Numbered from the stretch's first letter, positions 1 to 9,341 are shown. The stretch: 64,000 bases of DNA from Alphaproteobacteria bacterium (GCA_025359785.1 JANYET010000039.1:22823-86822); one strand, 5' to 3'. A program made the numbers and translations. Notes: generated by a model not told the origin, from the sequence alone.

Positions 1-1
1 C

Positions 2-661
2 TGGCGGGCGATCCGCATGGGCCTCGACCGCCCGGCCCTGCTGCGCCTGCAACTTCGCGCCCTGATCGCCGCGGCCCGCGGCCGGGCCCTTCGGGTGATG
101 TTCCCGCTGGTCGCCAATGTGGACGAGTTCCGCGCCGCCCGCGCGCTGGTCGACGTGGAGATCGCCTGGGCGCTGCGCCGCGGTCGCAAGGCCCCATCGC
201 GGCTCGACGTGGGCGCGATGATCGAGGCGCCGTCCCTGCTCTGGCATCTGGACGCCCTGTTGCCGATGACCGACTTCGTCAGCGTCGGCACCAATGACCT
301 GATGCAGTACCTGTTCGCCGCCGACCGGGGGAACCCGCGGATGGCCGACCGCTACGATCCGCTGTCGCCGCCGGCGCTGCGCGCGCTCGAACAGATCCAG
401 CGGGCCTGCGCCGAGACCGGCACGCCGGTCAGCGTCTGCGGCGAGATGGCCGGCCGGCCGCTGGAGGCCTTCGTCCTGGTGGCCCTGGGCTTCGAGCGGC
501 TGTCGATGCCGCCGGCCGGCGTCGGGCCGGTGAAGCAGATGGTGCTGTCGTGCGACCGCGAGGCCGCGCGGCGCGGCGTCTCGGCTCTGCTGAAGAGCAG
601 CGCCGGCTCGGTGCGCAACGAGATCGAGACCCTGGCCCGCAAGACCTCCGTCATGGTCTAG
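2..661 (+). CDS. ptsP: Phosphoenolpyruvate-protein phosphotransferase PtsP (EI-Ntr), C-terminal part
   Basis: The window opens inside this gene; 219 C-terminal residues are visible. They match the PEP-binding TIM barrel of enzyme I: an MFPLV strand, a GAMIEAPS strand, SVGTNDLMQYLFAADRGN with the conserved Asn-Asp, and VSVCGEMAGRP with the conserved Cys/Gly-Glu. In alphaproteobacteria PtsP takes phosphate from PEP and passes it to NPr in the nitrogen PTS, which links nitrogen status to regulation. The GAF and phosphohistidine domains must lie upstream of position 1. The RodZ-like gene begins 14 bp after the stop, so the two are probably co-transcribed. Confidence 0.93.
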   Translation, partial: WRAIRMGLDRPALLRLQLRALIAAARGRALRVMFPLVANVDEFRAARALVDVEIAWALRRGRKAPSRLDVGAMIEAPSLLWHLDALLPMTDFVSVGTNDLMQYLFAADRGNPRMADRYDPLSPPALRALEQIQRACAETGTPVSVCGEMAGRPLEAFVLVALGFERLSMPPAGVGPVKQMVLSCDREAARRGVSALLKSSAGSVRNEIETLARKTSVMV

Positions 662-675
662 GGACGGACCGCGCG

Positions 676-1617
676 TTGGACAACGACTTCGACATTCCGC
701 CCCTGCAGTTCGGCGGCGACATCGGCCAGGCCCTGAAGGCGGTTCGCGAGGCCCGGAAGCTGTCGATCGAGGATGTCGCCGACGTCACCCGCGTGCGCCG
801 CGCCTACATCGCCGACATCGAGGCCATGCGGCTCGACAAGCTGCCGTCACGCCCCTTCACCATCGGCTATATCCGCGCCTATGCCGAGGCGCTGGGCCTC
901 GACGGCGAGGCGGCGGTCGAGCGCTTCAAGTCCGACGAGCCGGACCTCAATGAGCCGCTGCGCGCGCCGATCGGCGTGGTCCAGACCAGCGACCCGCGGG
1001 TGGTGGCCATCGTCGGCGCCGTGGTGGTCAGCCTGGTGGCGATCATCCTGTGGAACGTCGCCCAGCGCGCGATGCTCGCCAACGCGCCGCCCTCCCCGAC
1101 CGCGTCGGCCAGGTCCACGGCCCAGGCTTTCGCCGCCCAGAAGGCCGGACCGGTGTCGCTGGGCCTGCCGCTGCCGGCGCCGGTGGAATCCACCATTCCA
1201 CCGCCCTATGAGACCCCCGGCCTGCCGACCGTCAATCCGGATGGCACAGTGACGCCGCAGAAGCTGGCGCCCCCCAAGCCCGGCCTGGCCGAAGACCCCG
1301 CCACCGTCGATGTCAGCAAGCTGTCGCCGGTCTTTGCGCCAAACGGCAGGATCTATGGCGCGGCCGCTCCGCAACCCTCGTCGGTCACCGTCCAGGCGTT
1401 GAAGCCGGCCTCGCTGATCGTCCGCGGCCAGGACGGCCAGATCTACTTCGCCCGCCAGTTCGCCTCCGGCGAGGCCTACCGCGTCCCGCAGATCGCCGGC
1501 CTCACCGCCACCGTCTCCGAGCCCGCCAGCTTCCAGGTCTTCGTCGCCGGCCAGTCCAGGGGCGTCCTGCCCGCCGCCCAGGTCTCGCTCGGCAAGCTGG
1601 CCGAACCCGCGACTTGA
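676..1617 (+). CDS. RodZ-like helix-turn-helix membrane protein (HTH_25, DUF4115)
   Basis: The start is taken as TTG at 676, 14 bp after ptsP, giving 313 aa; the open frame runs further up, but only inside ptsP. Residues 14-90 form a Cro/XRE-type HTH ([16 protein letters not shown], then [10 protein letters not shown] and [15 protein letters not shown]). One membrane helix follows at about 109-127. After it comes a Pro/Ala-rich periplasmic linker and a C-terminal DUF4115-like beta domain ([17 protein letters not shown]). This order, HTH inside and DUF4115 outside, is that of RodZ/HTH_25 cytoskeletal proteins that link MreB to the envelope. Its position between ptsP and ispG fits; rodZ is next to ispG in many proteobacteria. 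Whether it is the main RodZ cannot be told from sequence alone. Confidence 0.82.
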   Translation: MDNDFDIPPLQFGGDIGQALKAVREARKLSIEDVADVTRVRRAYIADIEAMRLDKLPSRPFTIGYIRAYAEALGLDGEAAVERFKSDEPDLNEPLRAPIGVVQTSDPRVVAIVGAVVVSLVAIILWNVAQRAMLANAPPSPTASARSTAQAFAAQKAGPVSLGLPLPAPVESTIPPPYETPGLPTVNPDGTVTPQKLAPPKPGLAEDPATVDVSKLSPVFAPNGRIYGAAAPQPSSVTVQALKPASLIVRGQDGQIYFARQFASGEAYRVPQIAGLTATVSEPASFQVFVAGQSRGVLPAAQVSLGKLAEPAT

Positions 1618-1697
1618 AAGATGCTCGCCCCGCAGGGGGAGCTTTAAAAGAGGATCTGCTTGGGTTCGCCAGCGCAAACGCCTATTTTCACCCCACC

Positions 1698-2846
1698 ATG
1701 AGCGCCAAAGACCACGTCCAGGATCACACCGCCGTCCGCCCCTGGCGGGCGATCCAGCGCAGGCCCTCGCGCAAGATCCGCGTGGGCAGTGTCGAAGTCG
1801 GCGGCGACGCCCCGATCACCGTCCAGTCGATGACCAACACGCTCACCTCGGACGCCCAGGCGACGATCGATCAGGTGCGCCAGCTCGAGGAGGCCGGCGC
1901 CGACATCGTGCGGGTTTCCTGCCCCGACGAGGACTCCACCCGGGCGTTCAAGACCATCGCCAAGGCGTCCAAGGTCCCGCTCGTGGCCGACATCCATTTC
2001 CACTACAAACGCGGCATCGAGGCCGCCGAGGCGGGCGCCGCCTGCCTGCGGATCAACCCTGGCAACATCGGCTCGCCAGACCGGGTGCGCGACGTGATCC
2101 AGGCGGCTCGCGACCATGGCTGCTCCATGCGGATCGGCGTCAATGCAGGATCGCTGGAGCGCGACCTGCTGGAAAAGTACGGCGAGCCCTGCCCTGACGC
2201 GATGGTCGAGAGCGCGCTGCGCCATGCCCGCATCCTGCAGGATCACGACTTCCACGAGTTCAAGATCAGCGTGAAGGCCTCGGACATCTTCATGACCGTG
2301 GCGGCCTACAACCTGCTGGCCGAGGCCATCGACTGCCCGCTGCATCTGGGGATCACCGAGGCTGGCGCGCTGCGCACCGGTACCGTGAAGTCGGCCATCG
2401 GTATTGGAAACCTGCTCTGGGCCGGCATCGGCGACACCATCCGCGTGTCCCTGGCCGCCGACCCGGTGGAGGAGATCAAGGTCGGCTTCGACCTTTTGAA
2501 GTCGCTGGGCCTGCGCCACCGCGGCGTCAACATCATCGCCTGCCCGTCGTGCGCGCGGCAGGGGTTCAATGTGATCAAGACGGTCGAGGCTCTGGAAACG
2601 CGCTTGGCCCACATCTCGGCGCCCATGAGCCTGTCGATCATCGGCTGCGTGGTGAACGGCCCGGGCGAGGCGCTGATGACCGACCTCGGCTTCACCGGCG
2701 GCGGCAAGGGCTCCGGCATGGTCTATGTCGCCGGCCGCCCCGACCACAAGATGGACAACGACCAGATGGTCGACCACATCGTGGACCTGGTCGAGGCCCG
2801 GGCGGCGGAGATCGCGGCCGCCGAGGCCCTGCTCGCCGCGGAGTAG
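1698..2846 (+). CDS. ispG: 4-hydroxy-3-methylbut-2-en-1-yl diphosphate synthase (flavodoxin) IspG
   Basis: IspG (GcpE) converts 2-C-methyl-erythritol 2,4-cyclodiphosphate to HMBPP, the penultimate step of the MEP isoprenoid pathway, using a [4Fe-4S] cluster. The 382-aa product starts with [20 protein letters not shown] and VQSMTNT, typical of the TIM barrel. The three cluster cysteines are visible: C282 and C285 in CPSCARQGF and C317 in [11 protein letters not shown], with the fourth ligand Glu at 324. An in-frame ATG exists at 1614, but ATG 1698 fits the usual N-terminus. The gene follows the RodZ-like gene on the same strand. Confidence 0.96.
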   Translation: MSAKDHVQDHTAVRPWRAIQRRPSRKIRVGSVEVGGDAPITVQSMTNTLTSDAQATIDQVRQLEEAGADIVRVSCPDEDSTRAFKTIAKASKVPLVADIHFHYKRGIEAAEAGAACLRINPGNIGSPDRVRDVIQAARDHGCSMRIGVNAGSLERDLLEKYGEPCPDAMVESALRHARILQDHDFHEFKISVKASDIFMTVAAYNLLAEAIDCPLHLGITEAGALRTGTVKSAIGIGNLLWAGIGDTIRVSLAADPVEEIKVGFDLLKSLGLRHRGVNIIACPSCARQGFNVIKTVEALETRLAHISAPMSLSIIGCVVNGPGEALMTDLGFTGGGKGSGMVYVAGRPDHKMDNDQMVDHIVDLVEARAAEIAAAEALLAAE

Positions 2847-3015
2847 CGGCCGCCTCTGCCGACCTCGCTGCGGCCCCAAGGTTCCCCGCGGGTTGCGCCA
2901 TGGCGCCCGGCGCGGATGGCGGCCTCCACGTCGCCTAAACTGATCCTGAAACCGGTTGCGGAGTATATTGAAGTCTTGGTAAACCCGTCTTGGGGCGTAT
3001 GGGCATATTTTTACA

Positions 3016-3633
3016 ATGAAAACTCACGCGTTATCTATAGTCACCATCGCCTACGGCCTAGTCTTGTCTGCCAGTCCCGTCCACGCGGCCATGCTTTACA
3101 CTCTGGCCGGCGCGACACAGGAATTCGCGTCACCCGGAGTCTTCGATGCCGTCCTCGACTCCACGGGTGGCCTGGGTCTGGTGACCTTCCGCATCGATGG
3201 CTTCAAGACCCCCGACGGTTTCAACGCCGGCGCTGACGACCAGGACACCTTCACGCTGAGCCTGAACGGCGCCGCGATCTTCTCGGGGACCTGGGACCTC
3301 GGCGGGGGCGGCGGCAATGTGATCTTGTTTGGCGATCCGGCGGCGACCGCCGTGGGGCTCCCGTCGGTTTTCGGACAGGGCGGCCGGGTGGATATCGCGA
3401 CGCCCCTGACGCTCGTCGCGGGCGTTAATGTCCTGCACTTCGCCTACGACAGCCACAAGCCGCTCGGGCTCGGCGACGAGGGCTGGGACCTGCGCAACAT
3501 CGCCGTCACCGGACCGGGGGTCGATGTCGAGCCGGTCACCCTGCCGGAACCCGCGAGCTGGGCCCTGATGCTGACCGGCTTCTTCGGCCTGGGCGGGCTG
3601 CTGCGGCGCCGTCGCGGGTCCGCCCGGATCTGA
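3016..3633 (+). CDS. PEP-CTERM (PEPxxWA) exported protein
   Basis: A 205-aa protein with an N-terminal signal peptide (MKTHALSIVTIAYGLVLSAS, cleavage after VHA). The middle is beta-rich with DQDTFTLSLNGAAIF and resembles surface-exposed PEP-CTERM substrates, but has no domain I can name. The C-terminus is a PEPASWALMLTGFFGLGGLL helix followed by RRRR. This tripartite signal (PEP motif, hydrophobic helix, basic tail) is recognised by exosortases, which cut and anchor or release the protein at the outer surface. No exosortase is in this window. The 169-bp leader upstream is AT-richer than the surroundings and probably holds the promoter. Confidence 0.88.
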   Translation: MKTHALSIVTIAYGLVLSASPVHAAMLYTLAGATQEFASPGVFDAVLDSTGGLGLVTFRIDGFKTPDGFNAGADDQDTFTLSLNGAAIFSGTWDLGGGGGNVILFGDPAATAVGLPSVFGQGGRVDIATPLTLVAGVNVLHFAYDSHKPLGLGDEGWDLRNIAVTGPGVDVEPVTLPEPASWALMLTGFFGLGGLLRRRRGSARI

Positions 3634-3674
3634 GCCTCGGCGACCGCCTCGCGATTGCCGTAGCGTCGCAAAAA

Positions 3675-3688
3675 TGACGCCAGCGTCA
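3675..3688. promoter_or_regulatory. Short dyad TGACGC-N2-GCGTCA upstream of a small gene
   Basis: A perfect 6+6-bp inverted repeat lies about 60 bp before the ATG of the 98-aa protein at 3748, where an operator or promoter element could sit. I know of no regulator to assign. It may be chance. Confidence 0.3.
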
Positions 3689-3747
3689 CTCTTGCGCCCT
3701 CGGGGCTTCCGGGCTTAGGTGCGGCCACCATTCTCAGGAGCGACGAC

Positions 3748-4044
3748 ATGTCCGCAGCAGACGGCAACTGGAAGATCACCATCAACACGCCCATGGGCGC
3801 GCAGGAGGTCACCGCCACGATCACCACCAGCGGCGACACCTTCACCGGCCAGACGGCGGGCCGGATGGGCGACGCGGCGATCAGCGGCAAGGTCGACGGC
3901 GACACGCTGAGCTGGACCACCGACATCACCCAGCCGATGCCGATGACCCTGGATTTCTCGGCCACCGTCAGCGGCGACGCCATGACCGGCAACGTCAAGC
4001 TCGGCGCGTTCGGCAACGCGCCGCTGAGCGGCGTCCGCGTCTAA
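3748..4044 (+). CDS. Conserved hypothetical small beta-rich protein
   Basis: A 98-aa protein without signal peptide. It consists of repeating beta strands (WKITINTPMG, VTATITTSGDTFTG, ISGKVDGDTLSWTT, LDFSATVSGDAMTGNVKLG) ending NAPLSGVRV. The pattern DGxWxxTxxTPMG...DTFTG...ISG is common in small alphaproteobacterial proteins of unknown function, some found in tandem or fused to other domains. The ribosome binding site CAGGAG lies 7 nt before the ATG. A strong hairpin terminator follows 27 bp after the stop, so this is probably a single-gene transcript. Confidence 0.82.
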   Translation: MSAADGNWKITINTPMGAQEVTATITTSGDTFTGQTAGRMGDAAISGKVDGDTLSWTTDITQPMPMTLDFSATVSGDAMTGNVKLGAFGNAPLSGVRV

Positions 4045-4070
4045 GCCATCGCGCCTTTCGAGGCGCAACG

Positions 4071-4103
4071 AAAAGGCCCCGTCAGCGATGGCGGGGCCTT
4101 TGT
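4071..4103. terminator. Bidirectional Rho-independent terminator
   Basis: AAAAGGCCCCG and CGGGGCCTTT form a GC stem around a TCAGCGATGG loop, with A residues on the left and T residues on the right. It lies between converging genes ending at 4044 (+) and 4121 (-) and can serve both. Confidence 0.85.
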
Positions 4104-4120
4104 GGTTTCCGGAGCGGGGC

Positions 4121-4345
4121 CTATCGCGGCGCGGGCGGCGGTGGCTGGGCGGCCAGGTCGGAGGCGGCGCTGGTCACCGCGTCGGTGCGCAGCGCCTGAT
4201 CGCGGTGCGCGCTTGAGACGATGAAGACGATCACCGCCACCAGCGCCAGCAGGCCGAGGCCGATCAGCACATTGCCGATCCCGAACCCGCCCCGTTTCAC
4301 GGCGGCCGTCCCGTCGGATTGCAGGGTCACGCGTTCGCTCGGCAT
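4121..4345 (-). CDS. Small single-span membrane protein
   Basis: A 74-aa protein with a short cytoplasmic N-terminus, one hydrophobic helix (about residues 23-44, NVLIGLGLLALVAVIVFIVS) and a tail ending in a proline run. A ribosome binding site AGGAGA sits 8 nt before the ATG. No known domain. The gene shares the terminator at 4071-4103 with the converging gene. Confidence 0.72.
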   Translation of the reverse strand: MPSERVTLQSDGTAAVKRGGFGIGNVLIGLGLLALVAVIVFIVSSAHRDQALRTDAVTSAASDLAAQPPPPAPR

Positions 4346-4411
4346 AGAGAGGTCTCCTGAGTGTCCCGACAGATCAAACGGGTCGCGACCCGCGATGTTC
4401 CGTCCTGAGGA

Positions 4412-4990
4412 TCAGCGCCGGCGCGGCGGCACGACGCCCTCGAAGAGTTCGAAGCTCTTCCAGGCGGGTTCCACCGGCGCCTCGACCGGGTCCGGCGTGT
4501 AGGCCGAGGGCGCGACCAGCGCCATGTTGGGCACATAGCGCGGGCAGTTGGGGAAGATGTCGACCGGCGTCACCTTGACCAGCAGTTGCGCGCCCGGGAT
4601 CAACGCGATCCGCGGATCGTCGTCCACCACCTGCGCCACGCCGTTCACCCGCAGCCGCTTCGGCGTCTCGCCCATCGCCATGAACAGTATGCCCACGTGC
4701 GGGTTGACGCCGAGATTGCCCAGGCTCTTGAACATCCCGTTGCCGTCGTAGTCGGGGAAGATCAGCAGGTCCGGCGCGACCACCTGCGCGAACCCCACCG
4801 GCCCGCCCTTGAAGGAGCAATCGGGCCGTCCCCGCGCATCCGCCGTCGCCAGGAAGAAAAAGCCGAGGCTGCCGATGAACTCGGCGTCGGCGTCGTTGAA
4901 CCGGTCGCGTCGCAGCTTCTCCTCGAGCCGGTCGGCGAGCGCGCGGCTGCCGAAGGCGTCTTGGAGTGCGCGGTTGCCCTCGTGATACAT
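4412..4990 (-). CDS. Pyridoxamine 5'-phosphate oxidase family flavoprotein
   Basis: The start is set at ATG 4990, which has AGGAGG 10 nt upstream, giving 192 aa; the frame stays open upstream into the repeat region, without support. The split-barrel FMN-binding core is visible: FIGSLGFFFLATADARGRPDCSFKGG, FAQVVAPDLLIFPDYDGN, MFKSLGNLGVNPHVGILFM and RLRVNGVAQVV. These are the hallmarks of PNPOx-like proteins, which bind FMN, F420 or haem. The substrate is unknown; relatives near detoxification genes are often annotated this way only. Confidence 0.85.
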   Translation of the reverse strand: MYHEGNRALQDAFGSRALADRLEEKLRRDRFNDADAEFIGSLGFFFLATADARGRPDCSFKGGPVGFAQVVAPDLLIFPDYDGNGMFKSLGNLGVNPHVGILFMAMGETPKRLRVNGVAQVVDDDPRIALIPGAQLLVKVTPVDIFPNCPRYVPNMALVAPSAYTPDPVEAPVEPAWKSFELFEGVVPPRRR

Positions 4991-5040
4991 GGAAGCCCTC
5001 CTGTATCGCCCAGCCCGTTTGGCAAGTGGCCGGCGTAGGG

Positions 5041-5116
5041 CTAGTGTGCTCGAATTGAAGTTCGCCGCAACTCGTCCCACGCACCGAGCGAACTTCAATT
5101 CCAAAAAGCACACTAG
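5041..5116. repeat. 76-bp inverted repeat, element A
   Basis: The left arm CTAGTGTGCT (5041-5050) plus GAATTGAAGTTCGC (5052-5065) is mirrored by GCGAACTTCAATTC (5088-5101) plus AGCACACTAG (5107-5116). The ends are CTAG palindromes, and there is a 1-nt versus 5-nt bulge between the arm segments. The element does not overlap the re-assigned start of the flavoprotein gene. Its layout is like the long intergenic inverted repeats described in Caulobacter. Confidence 0.85.
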
Positions 5117-5129
5117 AAACATAAGCTTG

Positions 5130-5205
5130 CTAGCGTCCTTATCGATTCCAAAGTTCGCTCTGCGCTAGCGGCAAGCCCTTGCGAACTTCGGAACCGGGAC
5201 GCTAG
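5130..5205. repeat. 76-bp inverted repeat, element B (related to A)
   Basis: CTAGCGTCC (5130-5138) pairs with GGACGCTAG (5197-5205), and TTCCAAAGTTCGC (5146-5158) with GCGAACTTCGGAA (5181-5193, one mismatch). It has the same length as element A, the same CTAG ends and the same inner AAGTTCGC core, but diverged arms. A GATTC (GANTC methylation) site is at 5144-5148. The right end is 35 bp from the prfA start. Confidence 0.83.
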
Positions 5206-5239
5206 AGGAAGCTCCCCTTCTCACTAGGCGTCCAGACCT

Positions 5240-6316
5240 TTGCGACTTCCCCAGGCCAGGCTCGATCAGGTGCTCGACCGCTTTCGCGAGATCGAGGCGC
5301 GCATGGGCGCGGCCACCGATGGCCAGGAGATCGTGCGCCTGGGCAAGGAGCACGCCGAGCTCAAACCGGTGGTCGACGCCGTCACCGCCCTGCAGCGGGT
5401 GCGCGACGAGGCGCCGGAGCTGGAAGAGATGGCGACAGGCGGCGACGCCGAGATGGCCGCCATGGCGCGCGACGAACTGGAGGCCCTGAAGGACCGCCTG
5501 CCGGCCCTGGAGCACGCCGTGGCCCTGCTGCTCGCGCCGAAGGACCGGGACGAGAACGCCTCGGCGATTTTGGAAGTCCGCGCGGGTACGGGCGGCGACG
5601 AAGCCGCACTGTTCGCCGGCGACCTGTTCCGCATGTACCAGCGCTATGCCGCCGAGCGCGGCTGGCGGGTCGAGATCGACAGCGTCTCGGAGGGCGACGC
5701 CGGCGGCTACAAGGAAATCATCGCCGCGGTGACCGGCGACGGGGTGTTCGGCCGGCTGAAATTCGAGAGCGGTGTCCACCGGGTGCAGCGCGTGCCAGCC
5801 ACAGAGGCGCAAGGCCGCATCCACACCTCGGCGGCCACGGTCGCGGTCCTGCCGGAACCCGAGGACGTCGAGATCGACATCAAGACCGAGGACATCCGTA
5901 TCGACACCTACCGGTCCTCCGGGGCCGGCGGCCAGCACGTCAACAAGACCGATAGCGCCGTGCGCATCACCCACCTGCCGTCCGGCATCGTGGTGACCTC
6001 GTCGGAGAAGTCGCAGCACCAGAACCGGGCGCGCGCCATGAAGGCGCTGAAGGTCAAGCTCTACGACCAGCAGCGCGAGGCGCTGGACACCGCCCGGTCC
6101 GACGCGCGCAAGAGCCAGGTGGGCTCCGGCGACCGCTCCGAGCGCATCCGCACCTACAACTTCCCGCAAGGCCGGGTGACGGACCACCGCATCAACCTGA
6201 CCCTCTACAATCTGCCGAAGATTCTGGAGGGCGAGGCGCTGGACGACGTCATCGGCCCGCTGATCGCCGAGGATCAGGCAGCCCGACTCTCGGCGCTCGA
6301 GGACGAGTTCAACTAG
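5240..6316 (+). CDS. prfA: Peptide chain release factor 1
   Basis: RF1 reads UAA and UAG stop codons and triggers peptide release on the ribosome. The 358-aa product, read from TTG 5240, has the usual length and the full set of domains: the coiled helical domain 1 ([10 protein letters not shown]...), the catalytic GGQ at residues 230-232 in [16 protein letters not shown], and the C-terminal [27 protein letters not shown] block. The methyltransferase that modifies the GGQ glutamine, prmC, lies 2 kb downstream. The stop overlaps that of the converging yihY-like gene by 8 bp. No strong ribosome binding site is seen before the TTG. Confidence 0.97.
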   Translation: MRLPQARLDQVLDRFREIEARMGAATDGQEIVRLGKEHAELKPVVDAVTALQRVRDEAPELEEMATGGDAEMAAMARDELEALKDRLPALEHAVALLLAPKDRDENASAILEVRAGTGGDEAALFAGDLFRMYQRYAAERGWRVEIDSVSEGDAGGYKEIIAAVTGDGVFGRLKFESGVHRVQRVPATEAQGRIHTSAATVAVLPEPEDVEIDIKTEDIRIDTYRSSGAGGQHVNKTDSAVRITHLPSGIVVTSSEKSQHQNRARAMKALKVKLYDQQREALDTARSDARKSQVGSGDRSERIRTYNFPQGRVTDHRINLTLYNLPKILEGEALDDVIGPLIAEDQAARLSALEDEFN

Positions 6317-7298
6317 GGACGGCGCCGGGCGTCGCGGCCTCCTGCTCCAGCTCGGAATTGAACTCCGCGCCGGCCAGCACGATGATCAGCGACAGCCAGA
6401 TCCAGGTCATGAAGCCGACCATGGCGCCCAGCGGGCCATAGGTGCGGTCATAGCGGCCGAAGTGGTTCACATAGAACGAGAAGGCCAGCGACATGGCCAT
6501 CCACGCCACCGCCGCGCCGACCCCGCCGGGCGTGATCCAGCGCCAGCGCGCGCCGTGCCGGGCGGGCCCGAAGCGATAGAGGGTCGACAGCACCAGGGCG
6601 GCGGCCACCAGGATCGCCGGCCAGCGCAGCAGGCTCACCGCCGCCAGGGTCTCCAGGTGCAGCCGCAGCAGGATATCGGGGGCCACGGCGATCGCGGCCA
6701 TGCCCACCACCGCGAACAGGATCGCGCCGGCGGTGAAGGCCAGCGACAGCAGGTTAAGGTGGATGAAGTTGCGGGTTTCACGCCGCTCGTAAGCCACGTT
6801 GAGTCCGCCGATCACCCCCTTCATCCCGGCGTTGGCGCTCCACACCGAAAGCAGCAGGCTGACGAAGAAGGTGAGGCCCAAGGTCGCGGGCGAGGTGAGG
6901 CTCAGCCGCGTGATTTCATCGCTCAAGATCGTCACGCCGCCGGCCGGCAGCACGCCCCGGAAGCCCGCGATCTGTCGCTGGGCGCCCTGCAGATCGCCGA
7001 CCAGGCCATAGAGCGAGACGAACACACCCAGCGCCGGGAACAACGCCAGCAGGGCGAAGAATGTCGATCCGGCGGCCACCAGGGGAATGCGGTCTTCGGT
7101 GAACTCCGTGAACGTCCGCTTGAGGATGTCGCGCCAGCCGCGGGGTCCGATCTCGGCCGGTGAGTCCTTCGGCGGCGGCCCGACGGCGCGCCGCGCCCCG
7201 CGATAGAGACTGTCGGCCGCGACCGTCGCCAGCCCCACGCCGACGCCGGCCAGAAAGGTCGTCCAGCGCCCGCGTCCGGTACTGCGATGCTCCGCCAA
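6309..7298 (-). CDS. YihY/BrkB family inner-membrane protein
   Basis: Read from TTG 7298 (preceded by GAGGGGCGGGG) the protein has 329 aa; the open frame extends into the MOSC gene, but only as its antisense. It shows the YihY (formerly wrongly called RNase BN) pattern: [36 protein letters not shown], then about six membrane helices, with the conserved [16 protein letters not shown] and [24 protein letters not shown]. The function of the family is not settled; a role in lipid transport or as exporter has been proposed. It interrupts the usual prfA-prmC arrangement on the opposite strand. Confidence 0.9.
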   Translation of the reverse strand: MAEHRSTGRGRWTTFLAGVGVGLATVAADSLYRGARRAVGPPPKDSPAEIGPRGWRDILKRTFTEFTEDRIPLVAAGSTFFALLALFPALGVFVSLYGLVGDLQGAQRQIAGFRGVLPAGGVTILSDEITRLSLTSPATLGLTFFVSLLLSVWSANAGMKGVIGGLNVAYERRETRNFIHLNLLSLAFTAGAILFAVVGMAAIAVAPDILLRLHLETLAAVSLLRWPAILVAAALVLSTLYRFGPARHGARWRWITPGGVGAAVAWMAMSLAFSFYVNHFGRYDRTYGPLGAMVGFMTWIWLSLIIVLAGAEFNSELEQEAATPGAVPS

Positions 7299-7403
7299 CG
7301 ACCCCGCCCCTCGAGAATGCCCTACACCGCAGAAGGCCAAGCTGTGGCTTAGGTTCCCGCCCTTTTGCTTGTGGGGGGGACCGTCTTGCGGCAAGCGGAG
7401 GCC

Positions 7404-8207
7404 ATGAGCGGTCACGTCGCGGGCATCTTCCGCCATCCCATCAAGGGCTTTACCCCCGAGGCCCTGCAAAACGTCGCGCTCGCGCCCGGCCAGGGGTTCC
7501 CCTTCGACCGGCTGTGGGCGGTGGAAAACGGCCCCTGCGGCTTCGATCCCGCGGCGCCGGCCTTCGTGCCGAAACAGAAATTCACGGTGCTGGCCCAGAT
7601 CGCCCAGGTCGCCGCGGCCCGCACCCGCTACGATCCGGCCACGGACCTCCTGCACGTCACCGGGCCCGACGGGCGCGAATTCTCCGGGCGCCTGGCGCAC
7701 GCCGCCGGCCGCGAGGCCTTCGCCGCCTGGCTGACCGAGCTGCTGGGCGAGGATGTCCTGAGCCCCTTGCGGGTCGTCGCAGCGCCCGGCGAGCACCGCT
7801 TCACCGACCATCCGCTGGGACAGGTGTCGATCGTCAACCTGGCCAGCGTCCGCGACCTGTCACAGCGCATGGGCGTAGAGCTCGATCCCTTGCGGTTCCG
7901 CGCCAACCTCTACGTCGAGGGGTGGCCCGCCTGGGTGGAGAACTCGTGGGCCGGCAAGGACCTGCTGGTCGGCTGGGCCCAGGCCAAGGTCTTCAAGCCG
8001 ATCGTCCGCTGCGCCGCCACCCATGTGGACCCGACCACGGCGATGCGGGACCTGGACGTGGTCAAGGCGCTGTTCGACCACTACGGACACCTGCACTGTG
8101 GCGTCTACGTCCAGATCACCGCGCCGGGCGCTGTCGGGCTGGGCGACGCCATCACCGCGCCCGGTGTCCAGCCCGAGCCTGAGCCCGAGCCGGACGCCGC
8201 CGCATGA
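7404..8207 (+). CDS. MOSC domain protein
   Basis: A 267-aa protein starting at ATG 7404 with GGAG 6 nt upstream. The N-terminal MOSC_N barrel (VAGIFRHPIKGFTPEAL, PFDRLWAVENG) is followed by the MOSC domain with the conserved cysteine in VFKPIVRCAATHVDP and the ending HLHCGVYVQITAPGAVGLGD. MOSC proteins handle sulfur bound to the molybdenum cofactor (Moco sulfurase C-terminal domain) or act as Moco enzymes on N-hydroxylated substrates. The stop overlaps the prmC start (ATGA), so the two genes are translationally coupled. The tail PEPEPEPEPD is low-complexity. Confidence 0.88.
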   Translation: MSGHVAGIFRHPIKGFTPEALQNVALAPGQGFPFDRLWAVENGPCGFDPAAPAFVPKQKFTVLAQIAQVAAARTRYDPATDLLHVTGPDGREFSGRLAHAAGREAFAAWLTELLGEDVLSPLRVVAAPGEHRFTDHPLGQVSIVNLASVRDLSQRMGVELDPLRFRANLYVEGWPAWVENSWAGKDLLVGWAQAKVFKPIVRCAATHVDPTTAMRDLDVVKALFDHYGHLHCGVYVQITAPGAVGLGDAITAPGVQPEPEPEPDAAA

Positions 8208-9067
8208 CGCTGACCCTCGTCCAGGCCTGGCAGACGGCGCGACGGCGGCTGGAGGCGGCGGGGCTGGTGGGCCCGGTGATCGACGCGCGGCTGCTGGTCG
8301 AGGCCGCCGCGGACGCCACCCGCGCCGACATCGTCGCCGACCCGCACCGCGCGCTCACCGCCGGGCAGGAGGCCACCCTTGACGACTATCTGAGCCGCCG
8401 CGAGCACCGTGAGCCGGTCAGCCACATCCTGGGCCGCAAGGGCTTCTGGAAGATCATGCTCAACGTGACGCCCGACGTCCTGACGCCGCGGCCGGACACC
8501 GAGACCGTGGTCGAGTGGGTGCTGCGCGACTTTCCCGAGCATGCCCCCTGGTCGATCCTGGACCTCGGCGTCGGCTCCGGGGCCATCATCCTGTCGATCC
8601 TGGCCGAGCGGCCCGCTGCCCGGGGGCTGGGCGTCGATGTCTCCGAGGAGGCGCTGGCCGTCGCCCGCGACAACGCCGCCCATCTGGGCCTGGCCGGACA
8701 CCTCGCCCTGCTGCGCGGCGACTGGACGGCTGGCCTGGCCGACAACAGTTTCGACCTCGTGGTCTGCAATCCGCCCTACATCGCCAGCGCGGTCCTCGAG
8801 ACCCTGGAGCCGGAGGTGCGCGACCACGAACCGCGCGTCGCGCTGGAGGGCGGCCACGATGGCCTGATGCACTATCGCGTCCTCGCGCCGGAGATCCTGC
8901 GGGTGCTGAAGCCCGGCGGCCGCTTCGCCGTGGAGATCGGCTACGACCAGAAGGACGCCGTGGAGGCCCTGTTCCGCGAGGCCGGCGGGACGCAGGTCCA
9001 GACGCTGCTCGACCTGGGCAACCGCGACCGCGTTGTCGCCGGCGCGAAAAATCTCTTGGAGACCTGA
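8204..9067 (+). CDS. prmC: Peptide chain release factor N5-glutamine methyltransferase
   Basis: PrmC (HemK) methylates the GGQ glutamine of RF1 and RF2 with S-adenosylmethionine. The 287-aa product has the N-terminal helical domain, the SAM-binding motif DLGVGSGAI from residue 120, the acidic GLGVDVSEEAL loop and the diagnostic NPPY at residues 189-192. The start overlaps the MOSC stop by 4 bp. The gene is normally next to prfA; here two genes lie between them. Confidence 0.95.
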   Translation: MTLTLVQAWQTARRRLEAAGLVGPVIDARLLVEAAADATRADIVADPHRALTAGQEATLDDYLSRREHREPVSHILGRKGFWKIMLNVTPDVLTPRPDTETVVEWVLRDFPEHAPWSILDLGVGSGAIILSILAERPAARGLGVDVSEEALAVARDNAAHLGLAGHLALLRGDWTAGLADNSFDLVVCNPPYIASAVLETLEPEVRDHEPRVALEGGHDGLMHYRVLAPEILRVLKPGGRFAVEIGYDQKDAVEALFREAGGTQVQTLLDLGNRDRVVAGAKNLLET

Positions 9068-9341
9068 GCCCGACTCGCTACTTAGGTTGTGTCTCCACCC
9101 AAAATCTTCGGCTTCCGGTAGAGGCGTCCCATGAAAGGACGCACGCCAGTCCCGAGGGGCGCGACGGCTCCCAAGCCCTCTCGCTTCAAAGCTCCGGGCG
9201 GAGACGGGGAACACTCAAAAGTCTTCGACATTCGAACACGGGCCCGGCGCCCAACCCCGAACCAAAAGTGGCCCGCCGAAGGCTAGCGCTGGCCGACCCG
9301 AACAGGGTCCGGCCCTAGGGAAGCAAGACGGTTATCAGATA
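9068..9341 (+). other. 274-bp leader before the DUF4167 gene
   Basis: No confident gene. A 51-codon open frame (9131-9286, starting MKGRTPVPRGATAPKP, basic) is present. Its third-position GC is clearly lower than in neighbouring genes and no ribosome binding site precedes it, so it is probably not translated. The promoter of the DUF4167 gene should lie here. Confidence 0.35.

Noticed and set aside
7299..7811. Upstream extension of the YihY frame on the minus strand
   Set aside because: It is antisense to the MOSC gene; the family N-terminus fits TTG 7298.
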